Assembly: GCA_045132055.1 (NCBI GenBank)
Contig: JBGURP010000033.1
Location: 124,001 to 188,000 of the forward strand
From: F23-D06 sp045132055
GTDB lineage: Bacteria; Bacteroidota; Bacteroidia; Bacteroidales; WCHB1-69
Length of the DNA: 64,000 bases
Direction: 5' to 3'
In this document: in pieces, positions 35,301-43,976 of the stretch
How the letters are laid out: every line of letters begins with the position of its first letter
Position numbering within the stretch: the first letter of the stretch is position 1
Translations under genes and position numbers: made by a program
Notes under the pieces: model-generated
What the model was told of the DNA's origin: nothing
The model's input: the letters and a program-made list of their open reading frames with translations, nothing else
The model's database searches: none

Positions 35301-38300
35301 GCCATTATCTGATGTGCAACTTGTGTTGGGCAGGGTTGAACATTCGGGTGCAGGTGGCAAAGGCAATGCTGTTACCGTTGTAGAGGTGGAATTCTGGCAG
35401 CCGTACCCATCCGTAACGGTCACGCTATAGATGCCTGGCTCGTGGACTGTGATGGCCTGGGTTGTGTCATCATTGCTCCAGCTCCAGGAATACAGGGAAT
35501 TGTTCGGGTATGCTGTCAACGTGCCGGAAGTGCCCGAACAGATAGTGTCGTCACCTTCAATCGTTACAGTGGGAAGAGATCTGACGGACGCTACAATCTG
35601 TTTTGTGGTAGTAGCCGTGCAATTGCCCACTGTGGCAGTGGCAGTTACCGTGTATATGGTGGAAAATGCCGGGCTGGCAACCGCTTCAGTGTCTGAAATG
35701 GGACTCAATCCGAAACTCCACTGATAGGTCATGTCTCCGGTGTTGCCTGTGGCAGAAGCGGTCAGTGTAGTGCTGTTACCATGACAGATGACAGTGTTGC
35801 CTGATACGGTCACCGTTCCGGTTGCCGGCGCATTTACGGTAACATGCACGGTGGCGGAATCTTCTTTGGTACAGCCATTTTGTGTGACGGCAACCATCAC
35901 AGAATAATCGCCATTATGATCGGGTGTCGCATTGTTGCTGACAACAGGATTGTTCGTTGAAGATTCGAAGTTGTTGGGACCAGACCATGACCAAACAACA
36001 CTATCACTACTGCTGGAATTGGTCAATGAGGATGAAAGACTCAGCGTGTCATGGGCACACAAAGTTTTGTTTTTCTCTAAAGTGATAGTGAATGTGGGTA
36101 AGGGTTTAATGGTAACCTGTATGGTGTAGATGGTGTTCTCAGCAGGAACGGTGTCCCTGTATTCCCGGGATTCGGTAAGTTGGAACCCGCGCCATGTGTG
36201 TGTGTCGCCCTCGCAGAACACTATAGGGTTGTCTGTAATCACGGAGTAGGGTATAACGGTCAGGGTAAGGCAGAACACGCTGTCGCAACCTGTGGTCACC
36301 GTTTGCAGTGAGTCGTATGCCACAGTGCTATTCATGAAAGACCGACCATGCCAAAGGTAGGGGAGCTGTGCTTGCGGGATGGTTGCCGTTTCGGGTATGT
36401 AATAACTTGAGTTTACCGTCAAATGCAGGGTGACGATGCTGTCACAGCCGTTGGTTGTGGCCAAAGTGTCCACTATTGTCTGGCTCTGTCGGTATGTCTT
36501 TCCTCGCCACACGATGGAATCGCACACGGTACTATCCAATGTTGTGAACTGTGTCGGGTTTATGGTGACTACCACAGTATATATGGTATTATCCGTCTTG
36601 ACGGTGTCTCTATACTCCTGGGATTCGGTAAGTAGGTGGCCGCGCCATGTCTGTGCTTCGCCCTCACAGAATACGATGGGGGCATCAGCAATAACCGAGT
36701 ACGGCACAACAGTCAGTGTAAGGCAGAACACGCTATCACAGCCCGTCGCCACCGTTTGCAGTGAGTCGTAGGCGGTGATGTCCGAATAGAATGTGTGCCC
36801 ATGCCAGTTGTAGGGCAGGCTGCCTTGGTTAACCGTGACATTCTCCGGGAAGAAGTACTTTGGATTGACGGTCACGACAACGGTGTGGATGGTGTTCTCG
36901 GCAAGGACGGTGTCTTGGTAGTTGCCCGACTGCGAGAGCTGATGTCCGTGCCAGTTTTCTGTTTCGCCCTGGCACAGGACTATTGGGCTGTCCTGGACGA
37001 TGTTGAATGGCGTGACTGTGAGTGTGAGGAAAAAGACGCTGTCGCAGCCCGCGGTGGTAAACAGTGAGTCGTAAGCAGTGGTGTCCGTATAGAAAGTATG
37101 TCCGTGCCAGTTGTATGGCAGGCTGCCTTGAGTTACTGTGATATTCTCCGGAAAGAAGTACTTCGGATTGACGGTCACGACAACAGTATAGATAGTGTTG
37201 CTGGCAATAACAGTGTCTCGATAGATACCCGACTGTGAGAGCAGATGTCCTCGCCAGTTCTCCGTTTCGCCCTGGCACAGAACTATGGGGTCGTCCTGAA
37301 CGATGTTGAATGGCGTGACCGTGAGATTGAGGTAGAAGATGCTGTCGCAGCCTGCAACGGTTGTGAGCGAGTCGTAGATGGTGGTGTCTGCATAGAAAGA
37401 ATGGCCGTGCCAGTTGTAGGGCAGGCTGCTTTGGGTTACCATGACATTTTCCGGAAAGAAATGCTTTTGGTTGATGGTCAGATGCAAGCTTACCGTGCTG
37501 TCGCAACCGACGGAGTTGCCGCCAACCATGGTGAAGGTAGGGTATGTCGCCGGTGTTACCGTATAGGTGGAATCATGCCACGTGAAACTTTCACACGCAT
37601 TTACTAAAGTGTCTCCGTAGGTAGTGGTGCAGTCGGTGATGACATTGATAGTGATATCGTTAGATGTGGCGGAACAACCGTTGTCCCAGTTGGCAGTGAC
37701 ATTATAGGTGTATGTTCCTGAATTGGTGACATGGTCATTGTACTGAGTGTTGGTGACAGTTCCGACAATGTTGTCGTTCTGCTCAATCGTATAATTGGTA
37801 ATAGATGATGGGCTGTCTTGAATGGTGATTTTGATGGGAATATTGCGATGGAGATCACTGTAACTGTATGAACTTAATAATGTCCACGACCCATCTTTTT
37901 TCACCAGATCTCCTTTTCCTGCCACACCGGGCTTTGTTCCCACAGGCACGGGGTATGTGTAAGTGGTGCTGAATTGAACACCATACCATAGCTCTTGACG
38001 GGCATCAATGGTGACAGGATTGTTCAGTGTTACGGTATTCCAACCGGAAGAGAATGAGCTGACTGATTGCTCTCTTATCAGCGTGCCTTCATTCAAAGCA
38101 TTGTTAATGAAAGAACCGCCCTGATAGATGACAATTTTCCTATCGCTACTGTTTGCAGCAACGCCAGAAGGAATATAGAAAGATACTTGTGTGACTCTTT
38201 TCTGATGGTAAGCTACAAGGTCGGAGTCGCAGGCGCGTTGGGCAAGAAGATAATTGCTGGCTCCCAAACCCCAAGGAGAAGAAGTGGTGGAGTCAATGGA

Positions 38301-39911
38301 AAACCGATAGGTATGGATATCTTGTGTGGGTGTATTCCAAGTGAGTTGTACGTCTCCACTATTGTCGGTGGCGTATTGCAGGTTTTGTGGGGCATTGCAG
38401 TCCAATACATAAGTTCGGCCACTAAGAGCCACGGTTTTGGTCGTGCTGCCTGAAGTCATTGTCAAAGTGCCATGGTCTGTAGCCAGTCCCAGTGAGGAGG
38501 GTGTGTACCTTACATAGATACTCGATGTGGTATTGCTCACATTCAGTGAAGAAGAGAAAGCGGTTCCGTCATTGCTGATTTCAAAATTCGCTGGCGCAGT
38601 AATGACTATATTGTTCGTCAGGGAGATGCCATGGATGGCTAAACTTTTAGCTTCACTTACGCTACCAGCCGCGCAAAGAAATGATAATTGATTGCTGTTT
38701 GTCTTGATAAGAGGTGTAAGCCCTTGCACATTAATAACGGCACCCTGGTAATCGTTGAAGTTATGAGTTCCAGGAGTAAGAGCGGTGAGTATGAAATATC
38801 CGTTGTAGCTACCACTCCAGCCCCAATTGAAATGAAAATACCCTTGGTCGTCATATCCGTCGCAAACAAAAGCATGACCACCATCAGGTCCGTTTCCATT
38901 GTAAAGCAATGGTCTCCAGTTGTTTAATTCCGATTTCAGTAAATTTATCCAGTTACTTTCAGAATATGTGCTCCTATTCTTGTATTGTGGTGTTGGTGTG
39001 CCATAGGTGGTAGAGTATTTAAAATACTGTTTCAATGCATACGGAACGTCTGAAGAGTAGGCACTGCTTCCATAAGGGGTGTACTCCATATCTACACTTA
39101 CTCCACAATGGTATATGAGCTTGGCCACTTCGGAATAGTTTGTTGAAGTGATAAGATCGGGCATGTTGCTATAGTCGTACTGTGTGGTAAAGTAGGCTTG
39201 TAAGGTCCCGTAATTGAAGTTGGTTAGTTGCCCGTTAACATACATTGAAGAACTGCAATTATAAGCATGGTTCCCCGTTCCTTGTGTGGGGTATTCCCAG
39301 TAACGGATTATCTGTGCCATGGCAGTAGCCACACAGCCTGCATAAGCGTGGCCGCCTGGGCCGGCGGCATCTGAGGGACAAGAAGCGTTATAAGGATTGT
39401 CTTGGTTCCAAATGGTGGACAATAGAGGCCCTACGACAGCCCCTTTTGTGGTTTTGGGCGTGTATTCGTCTCTGATTAGGGATGCCCATTTTGCTGTTGC
39501 CTCATTGGGCATAGATGAGGATTCATGAAGATATGATTTGATTTGGGCGGAATACCCATCCAAAAAGGCAAGCATGTTGTCAGGGATATTGTCGGCGTTG
39601 AAGTTTCCTTCCGTGGAATATCCCAAAATAGGCTCGATGCGGTTGTCTGCACTCAGAATGACGAAGCCCTGATTCAGGTTGACGATGTAATAGCATGGGA
39701 CGGAACGTTGGCTGCTCTCGTCAAAGGATTGCCCGATATAGGCAATGCGCGCCTGTTGGGCGGACCTAGATAGTTCTACGTTTCTGCCTGCCAAGAAATG
39801 CGTGGCGACGGTTTTGGCCGTCAACGTATCCACAGACTTTGCGATGCCGTTTCCCATCCATAGGATAAGGGAAAGCAGAAGACAACTTGATACGAGTATT
39901 ATTTTTTTCAT
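32382..39911 (-). CDS. Giant C10 (streptopain-like) cysteine protease with repeats and T9SS sorting domain
   Basis: The 2509-residue product has a signal peptide (1-24), a Spi_C10-type propeptide (about 25-150) and a C10 peptidase domain (about 155-400), with Cys193 in HAYAGCVATAMAQ, His346 in PDGGHAFVCDGY and FHFNWGWSGSYNGYF. Then come Ig-like and PKD-like modules, three tandem 101-residue repeats (about 815-1119) and four tandem 49-residue repeats (about 2010-2205) with paired cysteines. The C-terminal 75 residues (FPNPTTGHVTVIGSE, then YGRRVGIYPVE and SGVYFLKAM) are a type IX secretion sorting domain. It is therefore exported, then cleaved and surface-anchored or released. It overlaps lnt by four bases. 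C10 enzymes include streptopain and PrtT. Confidence 0.9.
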   Translation of the reverse strand: MKKIILVSSCLLLSLILWMGNGIAKSVDTLTAKTVATHFLAGRNVELSRSAQQARIAYIGQSFDESSQRSVPCYYIVNLNQGFVILSADNRIEPILGYSTEGNFNADNIPDNMLAFLDGYSAQIKSYLHESSSMPNEATAKWASLIRDEYTPKTTKGAVVGPLLSTIWNQDNPYNASCPSDAAGPGGHAYAGCVATAMAQIIRYWEYPTQGTGNHAYNCSSSMYVNGQLTNFNYGTLQAYFTTQYDYSNMPDLITSTNYSEVAKLIYHCGVSVDMEYTPYGSSAYSSDVPYALKQYFKYSTTYGTPTPQYKNRSTYSESNWINLLKSELNNWRPLLYNGNGPDGGHAFVCDGYDDQGYFHFNWGWSGSYNGYFILTALTPGTHNFNDYQGAVINVQGLTPLIKTNSNQLSFLCAAGSVSEAKSLAIHGISLTNNIVITAPANFEISNDGTAFSSSLNVSNTTSSIYVRYTPSSLGLATDHGTLTMTSGSTTKTVALSGRTYVLDCNAPQNLQYATDNSGDVQLTWNTPTQDIHTYRFSIDSTTSSPWGLGASNYLLAQRACDSDLVAYHQKRVTQVSFYIPSGVAANSSDRKIVIYQGGSFINNALNEGTLIREQSVSSFSSGWNTVTLNNPVTIDARQELWYGVQFSTTYTYPVPVGTKPGVAGKGDLVKKDGSWTLLSSYSYSDLHRNIPIKITIQDSPSSITNYTIEQNDNIVGTVTNTQYNDHVTNSGTYTYNVTANWDNGCSATSNDITINVITDCTTTYGDTLVNACESFTWHDSTYTVTPATYPTFTMVGGNSVGCDSTVSLHLTINQKHFFPENVMVTQSSLPYNWHGHSFYADTTIYDSLTTVAGCDSIFYLNLTVTPFNIVQDDPIVLCQGETENWRGHLLSQSGIYRDTVIASNTIYTVVVTVNPKYFFPENITVTQGSLPYNWHGHTFYTDTTAYDSLFTTAGCDSVFFLTLTVTPFNIVQDSPIVLCQGETENWHGHQLSQSGNYQDTVLAENTIHTVVVTVNPKYFFPENVTVNQGSLPYNWHGHTFYSDITAYDSLQTVATGCDSVFCLTLTVVPYSVIADAPIVFCEGEAQTWRGHLLTESQEYRDTVKTDNTIYTVVVTINPTQFTTLDSTVCDSIVWRGKTYRQSQTIVDTLATTNGCDSIVTLHLTVNSSYYIPETATIPQAQLPYLWHGRSFMNSTVAYDSLQTVTTGCDSVFCLTLTVIPYSVITDNPIVFCEGDTHTWRGFQLTESREYRDTVPAENTIYTIQVTIKPLPTFTITLEKNKTLCAHDTLSLSSSLTNSSSSDSVVWSWSGPNNFESSTNNPVVSNNATPDHNGDYSVMVAVTQNGCTKEDSATVHVTVNAPATGTVTVSGNTVICHGNSTTLTASATGNTGDMTYQWSFGLSPISDTEAVASPAFSTIYTVTATATVGNCTATTTKQIVASVRSLPTVTIEGDDTICSGTSGTLTAYPNNSLYSWSWSNDDTTQAITVHEPGIYSVTVTDGYGCQNSTSTTVTALPLPPAPECSTLPNTSCTSDNGSITVTNPIGTDLTYSIDSEHFQDSTTFQNLADGSYNVTVKNSDGCINLTTVSVDAIGNIVNAQATTNTPCAGQNITLFGSSSTSGVSYSWTGPNDYASDEQNPVIPNASSEIAGSYYLTVTQTSTNCSKTVPVTVQVNTPSVTLANISDTAVCVGGDILLNVALSCEPTGSVTYLWTSNTGYSSTQQNNTIHNAETVHAGTYEVVATASQTVNGTTCTVTDSKMKSFTVNPLPNIIISGENSTCKGVPATWTASGANSYLWSNNSTSNPIQVSEAGTYIVEGTDTNGCVNTATKSLIVNVPQPVTIQHIACESYEWHDSTYTTSGIYTYSHPDAQGCTQVDTLKLTINYGTHNTSAISSCNQYTWDAPSGTTYTTDSTSVLIDHYNNGVNCPSADTLTVKIYSTKYTDLHVSICENELPYHYVNGQIDTTFDIGTPSLLTVPYPLSSVNGCDSIVTLHLTVKQSVTELVEATACDSYTWNDSTYAESGVYSKIFTAANGCDSTVTLNLTINHSVTELVEATACDSYTWNDSTYTESGIYSNTFLAANGCDSTITLHLIINHAVTELVEATACDSYTWNDSTYTVSGVYSKILTAGNGCDSTITLHLTVNYAVTEHVEATACDSYTWHDSTYFENGTYVFEYLNNVGCPSTDTLHLIINHAVNTVAEAEAVEAFVWHRAGAADTTITSSGTYTHTHPDNNGCTQTDTLHLTIYHATNTQIDTSACEEFLWHRPLAGDTIITNSGTYIDNFTDVHGADSVVTLVLTIYSAEHTDLLVSICENEFPYHYINGQIDTTFDVGTPSLLTVPYTLSSANGCDSIVTLNLTVNPTYAIDTAVTITTNDLPYHFVSGQIDTTFEVGTPSLLTVPYTLSTVDGCDSTVTLHLTINVGIENHTAEFLRAFPNPTTGHVTVIGSEEFTQLQLFDAYGRRVGIYPVEGTQTEIDLHGLASGVYFLKAMREKQTAGTLKIIKSKE
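33297..33884 (-). repeat. Four tandem 147-bp repeats in the C10 protease gene
   Basis: The period is exactly 147 bases (49 codons). Units start with ACDSYTWNDSTY and contain NGCDST-TLHL and VTELVEAT. The last unit is the most diverged (CPSTDTLHLI). DNA identity between the second and third units is very high, suggesting recent recombination or gene conversion. Confidence 0.85.
36555..37466 (-). repeat. Three tandem 303-bp repeats in the C10 protease gene
   Basis: Units are 101 residues (the last is 102), each starting with a variant of KYFFPEN and containing LPYNWHGHTFY, GCDSVFFLTLTV and LCQGETENW. A fourth, more diverged relative lies on the C-terminal side (YYIPETATIPQAQLPYLWHG). Confidence 0.82.
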
Positions 39912-41563
39912 GCGATGCTATTATTTCGTTTGTTTTTGATGGAAAGCAAACCACAGATGATGGCGTATAACAATCCTGCGGCGGTCAAAATTATGGCGAT
40001 GACCGCCAGATAATCGCCATGCTTGGCGTAGAAGGTTATGTCGTTTTGTGCATAGACGGTGGCGTGGAGTGCCGTGCGTTCTTCATACTTGGTCTTTTGC
40101 TCCACATCGCCCACCGGGTTGATGACTCCGGAGAATCCTCCGTTGGCGGCGCGCAACACATAGCGGTGCGTCTCCACAGCCCGCAAGCGTGCCATCTCGA
40201 AGTGCTGCTTGTGCCCCGGTGTATCCTTCCACCAGGAATCGTTGGTGATGACAGTCAGCACGTTGGCCCCGTTGCGAACGAATCTGCCGACCAGCTCGCC
40301 ATAGATGGATTCGTAGCAAATGGCCGTGCCCACTTTCAACGGTTTGCCGTCTGCATCAAAGGCGAAAGTTCGCTGACAGTCGTCCTTGGCCAAGGAACTG
40401 CTTACCCCACCCAAATTGACCAGCATGTCGCCGAGGAAACCAAATATCTTCGGGAAAGGCAATGCCTCCACGCCAGGGACGAGCCGACTTTTGTGGTAAT
40501 GCCCGCTGTATTTGTTTTTGTTGTAGAAAACCGCCGTGTTGTAAAAGTCCAGATAATGAATGGCATCCATCTGCTTTGCTGTGATGGTGGCTTTATGGTC
40601 ATAAACATCGTACGTGGACAGCCCCAGGATGAAATTCAGGTTGGGGCGCAGGGCGATGGCAGAATCCAGAAGTGGGAAACAAGCATAGCTGGGTGACGTT
40701 CTGGGATATTCACCTGTTTGTATTGCTTTTAGATAGATACTGTGCGCGATGCTGGATTCGGGGCACACCACCAGATTGGTCTTATCGTTGAGGTGCAGTC
40801 CCGCAACATCCAGAATGCGCTGTGCCTCTTCCGTATTGGTCAAACTGTACTCCTCTTCCCACACTTCGGTGTTGGGTTGTACCACCACGGCCTCGATCGG
40901 CGTGCTTTTGTCAATGTTTTTCAAAGTGGACTTGTAAAGACAAGCCGACCAGATTATCGGGATGATGAGGCAGCCCAGAAAGGCGGCAGCCAAGCCCCAT
41001 GCACGGGTCTTGTATATGCGCTGATGTACCAGTATGTGGTACATGAGGAAGTTGAGCACGATGATCCAGAGCGTTCCGCCCAAGGCACCGGTAACAGAGT
41101 ACCACTGCACCCAGCGCGGGCACACCGCGAACACATTGCCGAGGTTGAGCCACGGCCAGGTGAGATCCCAGTTGAGATGCAAGTGTTCAAAGGAAATCCA
41201 GAAGGCTGCGAACAGCACAGGATGTATCCAGCTATGTTGGGTGTATTTGCGGCAGCAATGCCACAAGCCGAACACCATGGACATCAGCAGCGCGTTCAGC
41301 ACGCTGGCGGCAATACCGCCTGGTACTGTGGTGTTGCAAATCCAGTATGTCGTAAGGGCATTCCACAACACAAATCCTGGATAAGAGAAGATCAACCCTT
41401 TCCAGAAAGCCACCTTGCTACCTTTCTCCAGCAGATGGTCGCTCATCAGGAACATCGGAATCAGTGCGAAGAAGATTAGGAACGGCAGCCCGTGGGGATA
41501 CCAGGAAAACGTCAGCAGCAAACCGCTGACCAGGCTGAACAGGATGAGCTTATACCATTTCAT
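39908..41563 (-). CDS. lnt: Apolipoprotein N-acyltransferase
   Basis: The 551-residue product has an N-terminal membrane domain (about six helices, residues 1-210) and a periplasmic nitrilase-fold domain. The catalytic triad is visible as Glu in VVCPESSIAH, Lys in GHYHKSRLVPGVE and Cys in GTAICYESIYGE. A last transmembrane helix (YLAVIAIILTAAGLLYAII) precedes the basic end. Lnt adds the third acyl chain to lipoproteins in the inner membrane. Its stop overlaps the start of the C10 protease gene (ATGA), so the protease is translationally coupled to it. Confidence 0.93.
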   Translation of the reverse strand: MKWYKLILFSLVSGLLLTFSWYPHGLPFLIFFALIPMFLMSDHLLEKGSKVAFWKGLIFSYPGFVLWNALTTYWICNTTVPGGIAASVLNALLMSMVFGLWHCCRKYTQHSWIHPVLFAAFWISFEHLHLNWDLTWPWLNLGNVFAVCPRWVQWYSVTGALGGTLWIIVLNFLMYHILVHQRIYKTRAWGLAAAFLGCLIIPIIWSACLYKSTLKNIDKSTPIEAVVVQPNTEVWEEEYSLTNTEEAQRILDVAGLHLNDKTNLVVCPESSIAHSIYLKAIQTGEYPRTSPSYACFPLLDSAIALRPNLNFILGLSTYDVYDHKATITAKQMDAIHYLDFYNTAVFYNKNKYSGHYHKSRLVPGVEALPFPKIFGFLGDMLVNLGGVSSSLAKDDCQRTFAFDADGKPLKVGTAICYESIYGELVGRFVRNGANVLTVITNDSWWKDTPGHKQHFEMARLRAVETHRYVLRAANGGFSGVINPVGDVEQKTKYEERTALHATVYAQNDITFYAKHGDYLAVIAIILTAAGLLYAIICGLLSIKNKRNNSIA

Positions 41564-41597
41564 AGTGAATAGTAATCAGTGAACAGGGTTCAGAATT

Positions 41598-43658
41598 CTA
41601 ATTTTCAATTCTCAATTCTGAATTAAATTTGTCAATTCCTTCTCGCAAAAATTTGATGTAGTTGTCCTTGTCGCGCTCGTAGTAGGTGGGGCCGGACAGG
41701 ATGTTGCCGTCGGTATCTACGATGAAGTAGCAGGGTTGGGAGTTTTCGTGATAGCGAGTTTGCTCAATATATCGATTCTTCGCGCCTAGCATGGTGATGG
41801 GGTCGCCGTCGGCGTCTTTGAGCTTGCCTTTCTCGTCATCCGGCAGCGGGATAACCTTGTCATCGGCGTACATGGTGCACACGATGACCTCCTCGGCGAA
41901 GATGCGGCGCACCTCCGGGTCGATCCAGACGGCGTTTTCCACATTGCGGCAGTTGGTACAGCCGTGGCCGGTGAAGTCCAGGAACACGGGCTTGCCCTCT
42001 TTCTTGGCCACGCGCAGCGCCTGGTCATAGTCGAAGTAGCCCTTGATGCCGAAGGGAATCTCCAGCTTGTCGGCGTACATCGGCTCTTCGGCCCACTGGT
42101 AGGTAGCTGCATTGCCTCCGCCGTTGCCGCTCTCGTTGCGCACGATGGCCGAGACGTCGAAGTCCTGGGTGGTCATGGGCGGCAGCCACCCGGAGATGGC
42201 CTTCAGCGGTGCACCGAACATGCCCGGAATCATATAAACCACAAAGGTGAAGACGAATACGGCGAGGGTAAAGCGGAACCAGCTCTTCTGCACCGGATAT
42301 TCATCGTCGAGCGGGAAGCGGATTTTGCCCAATAGGTACAGACCCAGCAGGGAGAACAGCACGATCCAGAAGGCGAGATACACCTCGCGGTCGAGGATGC
42401 CCCAGTGGTACGTTTGGTCGGGTACGTTGATGAATTTCAGCGCGAAGGCCAACTCCACGAAAGCCAGGATTACCTTCAGCGTGTTCATCCAGCCGCCTGA
42501 TTTCGGAAGTTTCTTCAAGAGTCCGGGGAACAGTGCGAACAGGGTGAACGGCACGGCGATGCCCAACGAGAATCCCAACATGCCGATGATGGGTTTCAGG
42601 AACGAGCCGCCGGCGGCGTTCAGGGCCACTGCGCCCGCGATGGGCAGCGTGCACGAGAAGGAAACCAATACCAAGGTCAAAGCCATGAAGAAGATGCCGG
42701 CGATGCCGCCTTGGCGCTGGCGCTTGGCAGAGCCGTTGACCCACGAGCTGGGCAGTGTTATTTCAAAATAGCCCAACAAGGAGAAGGCGAATATCAGGAA
42801 AATCACCGCAAACAGCAGGTTCGGAATCCAGTGCGTGCTCATGATGTTGCCTAGGTCGGCACCGAAAATGGCCGACAGGACGAGTCCGAAAACGAGGAAT
42901 ATCAAGACGATGAAGAAACCATAGAGCAGGGCGTCGCGTTTGCCCTTGTGCCCCTCCTTGGAGAAGAAGGAGACCGTCATCGGGATCATCGGGAACACGC
43001 AGGGCATCAGCAGGCCCACTAGTCCGCCCAGCACGGCACCGAGGAAGTATTTCCACAGAGACTCCTCTTTCTCGGCATTGTTCTCTGCCGGTGTGTCTTT
43101 CGCCGGAGTAATCTGTGCCGTGGTGGCACTATTCCCCGTTATGGTATCACCATTTTGTTCATCGTCATTGTCAAGGCCATTGTCATTACTCATTACCACC
43201 TTGTCAAACCCCTTGATGTCGAACGCAAACTTGCTGTCTGCTTGCGTGCATCGCCCCTCTATGCAGGCTTGTCCTTCGACTTTTCCTTTGATGGTGAAGG
43301 GCTGATTGTCAAGAATTTGTACGCGTTGCTTGAAAGTCACACTGTTGGTAAAATACTTGGACAATCCGAAAATTTCATCATTCTCCTCCGTCGGCTTGGG
43401 CTCGCTGACCTTGCCGATACGTTTGTAGTGCTCGTTCTTGTCGAAAGAGAAGACTAACGGCAACTCTACGCCGTTGTTGTGCGACTGGGCATACAGGTGC
43501 CAGTCTTTCTTGATGTCCGCCTTGAACTGCAGTTCCGCCACGGAATCGTTGATTTTGACGCTCTTGAAGGTCCATTTCACTGGCGATTCCTGTGCGGTGA
43601 GGCAGGTGCATACGATTAACAGAAAAAACGAAAGAATGAGGTTTCGGGTGCTTTTCAT
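41598..43658 (-). CDS. DsbD-like thiol:disulfide interchange protein
   Basis: The 686-residue product has a signal peptide (LILSFFLLIVCTCLTAQ), an N-terminal DsbD-alpha-like domain (about 25-180), an eight-helix DsbD/CcdA membrane domain with cysteines in LMPCVFPMIPMTV and VSFSCTLPIAG, and a C-terminal thioredoxin domain with the CxxC motif GHGCTNCRNVENAVW. It moves electrons from cytoplasmic thioredoxin to periplasmic substrates. ATG 43658 begins the signal peptide; an upstream in-frame start would precede the -7 box (TATTTTTG, 43709-43702). It is followed after 34 bases by lnt. Confidence 0.92.
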   Translation of the reverse strand: MKSTRNLILSFFLLIVCTCLTAQESPVKWTFKSVKINDSVAELQFKADIKKDWHLYAQSHNNGVELPLVFSFDKNEHYKRIGKVSEPKPTEENDEIFGLSKYFTNSVTFKQRVQILDNQPFTIKGKVEGQACIEGRCTQADSKFAFDIKGFDKVVMSNDNGLDNDDEQNGDTITGNSATTAQITPAKDTPAENNAEKEESLWKYFLGAVLGGLVGLLMPCVFPMIPMTVSFFSKEGHKGKRDALLYGFFIVLIFLVFGLVLSAIFGADLGNIMSTHWIPNLLFAVIFLIFAFSLLGYFEITLPSSWVNGSAKRQRQGGIAGIFFMALTLVLVSFSCTLPIAGAVALNAAGGSFLKPIIGMLGFSLGIAVPFTLFALFPGLLKKLPKSGGWMNTLKVILAFVELAFALKFINVPDQTYHWGILDREVYLAFWIVLFSLLGLYLLGKIRFPLDDEYPVQKSWFRFTLAVFVFTFVVYMIPGMFGAPLKAISGWLPPMTTQDFDVSAIVRNESGNGGGNAATYQWAEEPMYADKLEIPFGIKGYFDYDQALRVAKKEGKPVFLDFTGHGCTNCRNVENAVWIDPEVRRIFAEEVIVCTMYADDKVIPLPDDEKGKLKDADGDPITMLGAKNRYIEQTRYHENSQPCYFIVDTDGNILSGPTYYERDKDNYIKFLREGIDKFNSELRIEN

Positions 43659-43701
43659 TTTGATTATGATTAGTGATGAAAAATGCTTACAAATTAAAGT
43701 G

Positions 43702-43800
43702 CAAAAATATAAAAAAATAGGGGATGATGACGAGTTGAGAAAATAATTCAAAACATCAAGCCCTGCTTCGTGTTGCAAATGTTTTTTTTAAGTATTTTTG
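43702..43800. promoter_or_regulatory. Divergent promoters for dsbD-like and hemerythrin genes
   Basis: The -7 boxes are TATTTTTG on the minus strand (43709-43702, dsbD-like) and TATTTTTG on the plus strand (43793-43800, hemerythrin). TTG at 43773-43775 lies about 17 bases before the second box and could act as -33. Confidence 0.55.
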
Positions 43801-43976
43801 CACCTGCAAAACTTTAAATTGTTTACGAACTATTCCTCATTTAACACCTTTAACTCTTTAACCCTCTTCATATTACTACCCTGGCCTACGGCCACCCCTT
43901 CTAAAATAGAAGGGGAATTATTCACCTCATTCACCTCATTCACCTCATTAACCCCTTTAACCCCCTTCACCCTTTT
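43801..43976 (+). other. Long pyrimidine-rich leader with two hairpins
   Basis: The 176-base leader of the hemerythrin gene holds a hairpin pair (TGGCC-TAC-GGCCA, 43882-43894, directly followed by CCCCTTCTA-AAA-TAGAAGGGG, 43895-43915), then three copies of TTCACCTCA (43921-43947) and a C/T-rich run up to the ATG. No gene was seen in it. Such adjoining hairpins look like a dispersed repeat, but only one copy is present here. Confidence 0.6.
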
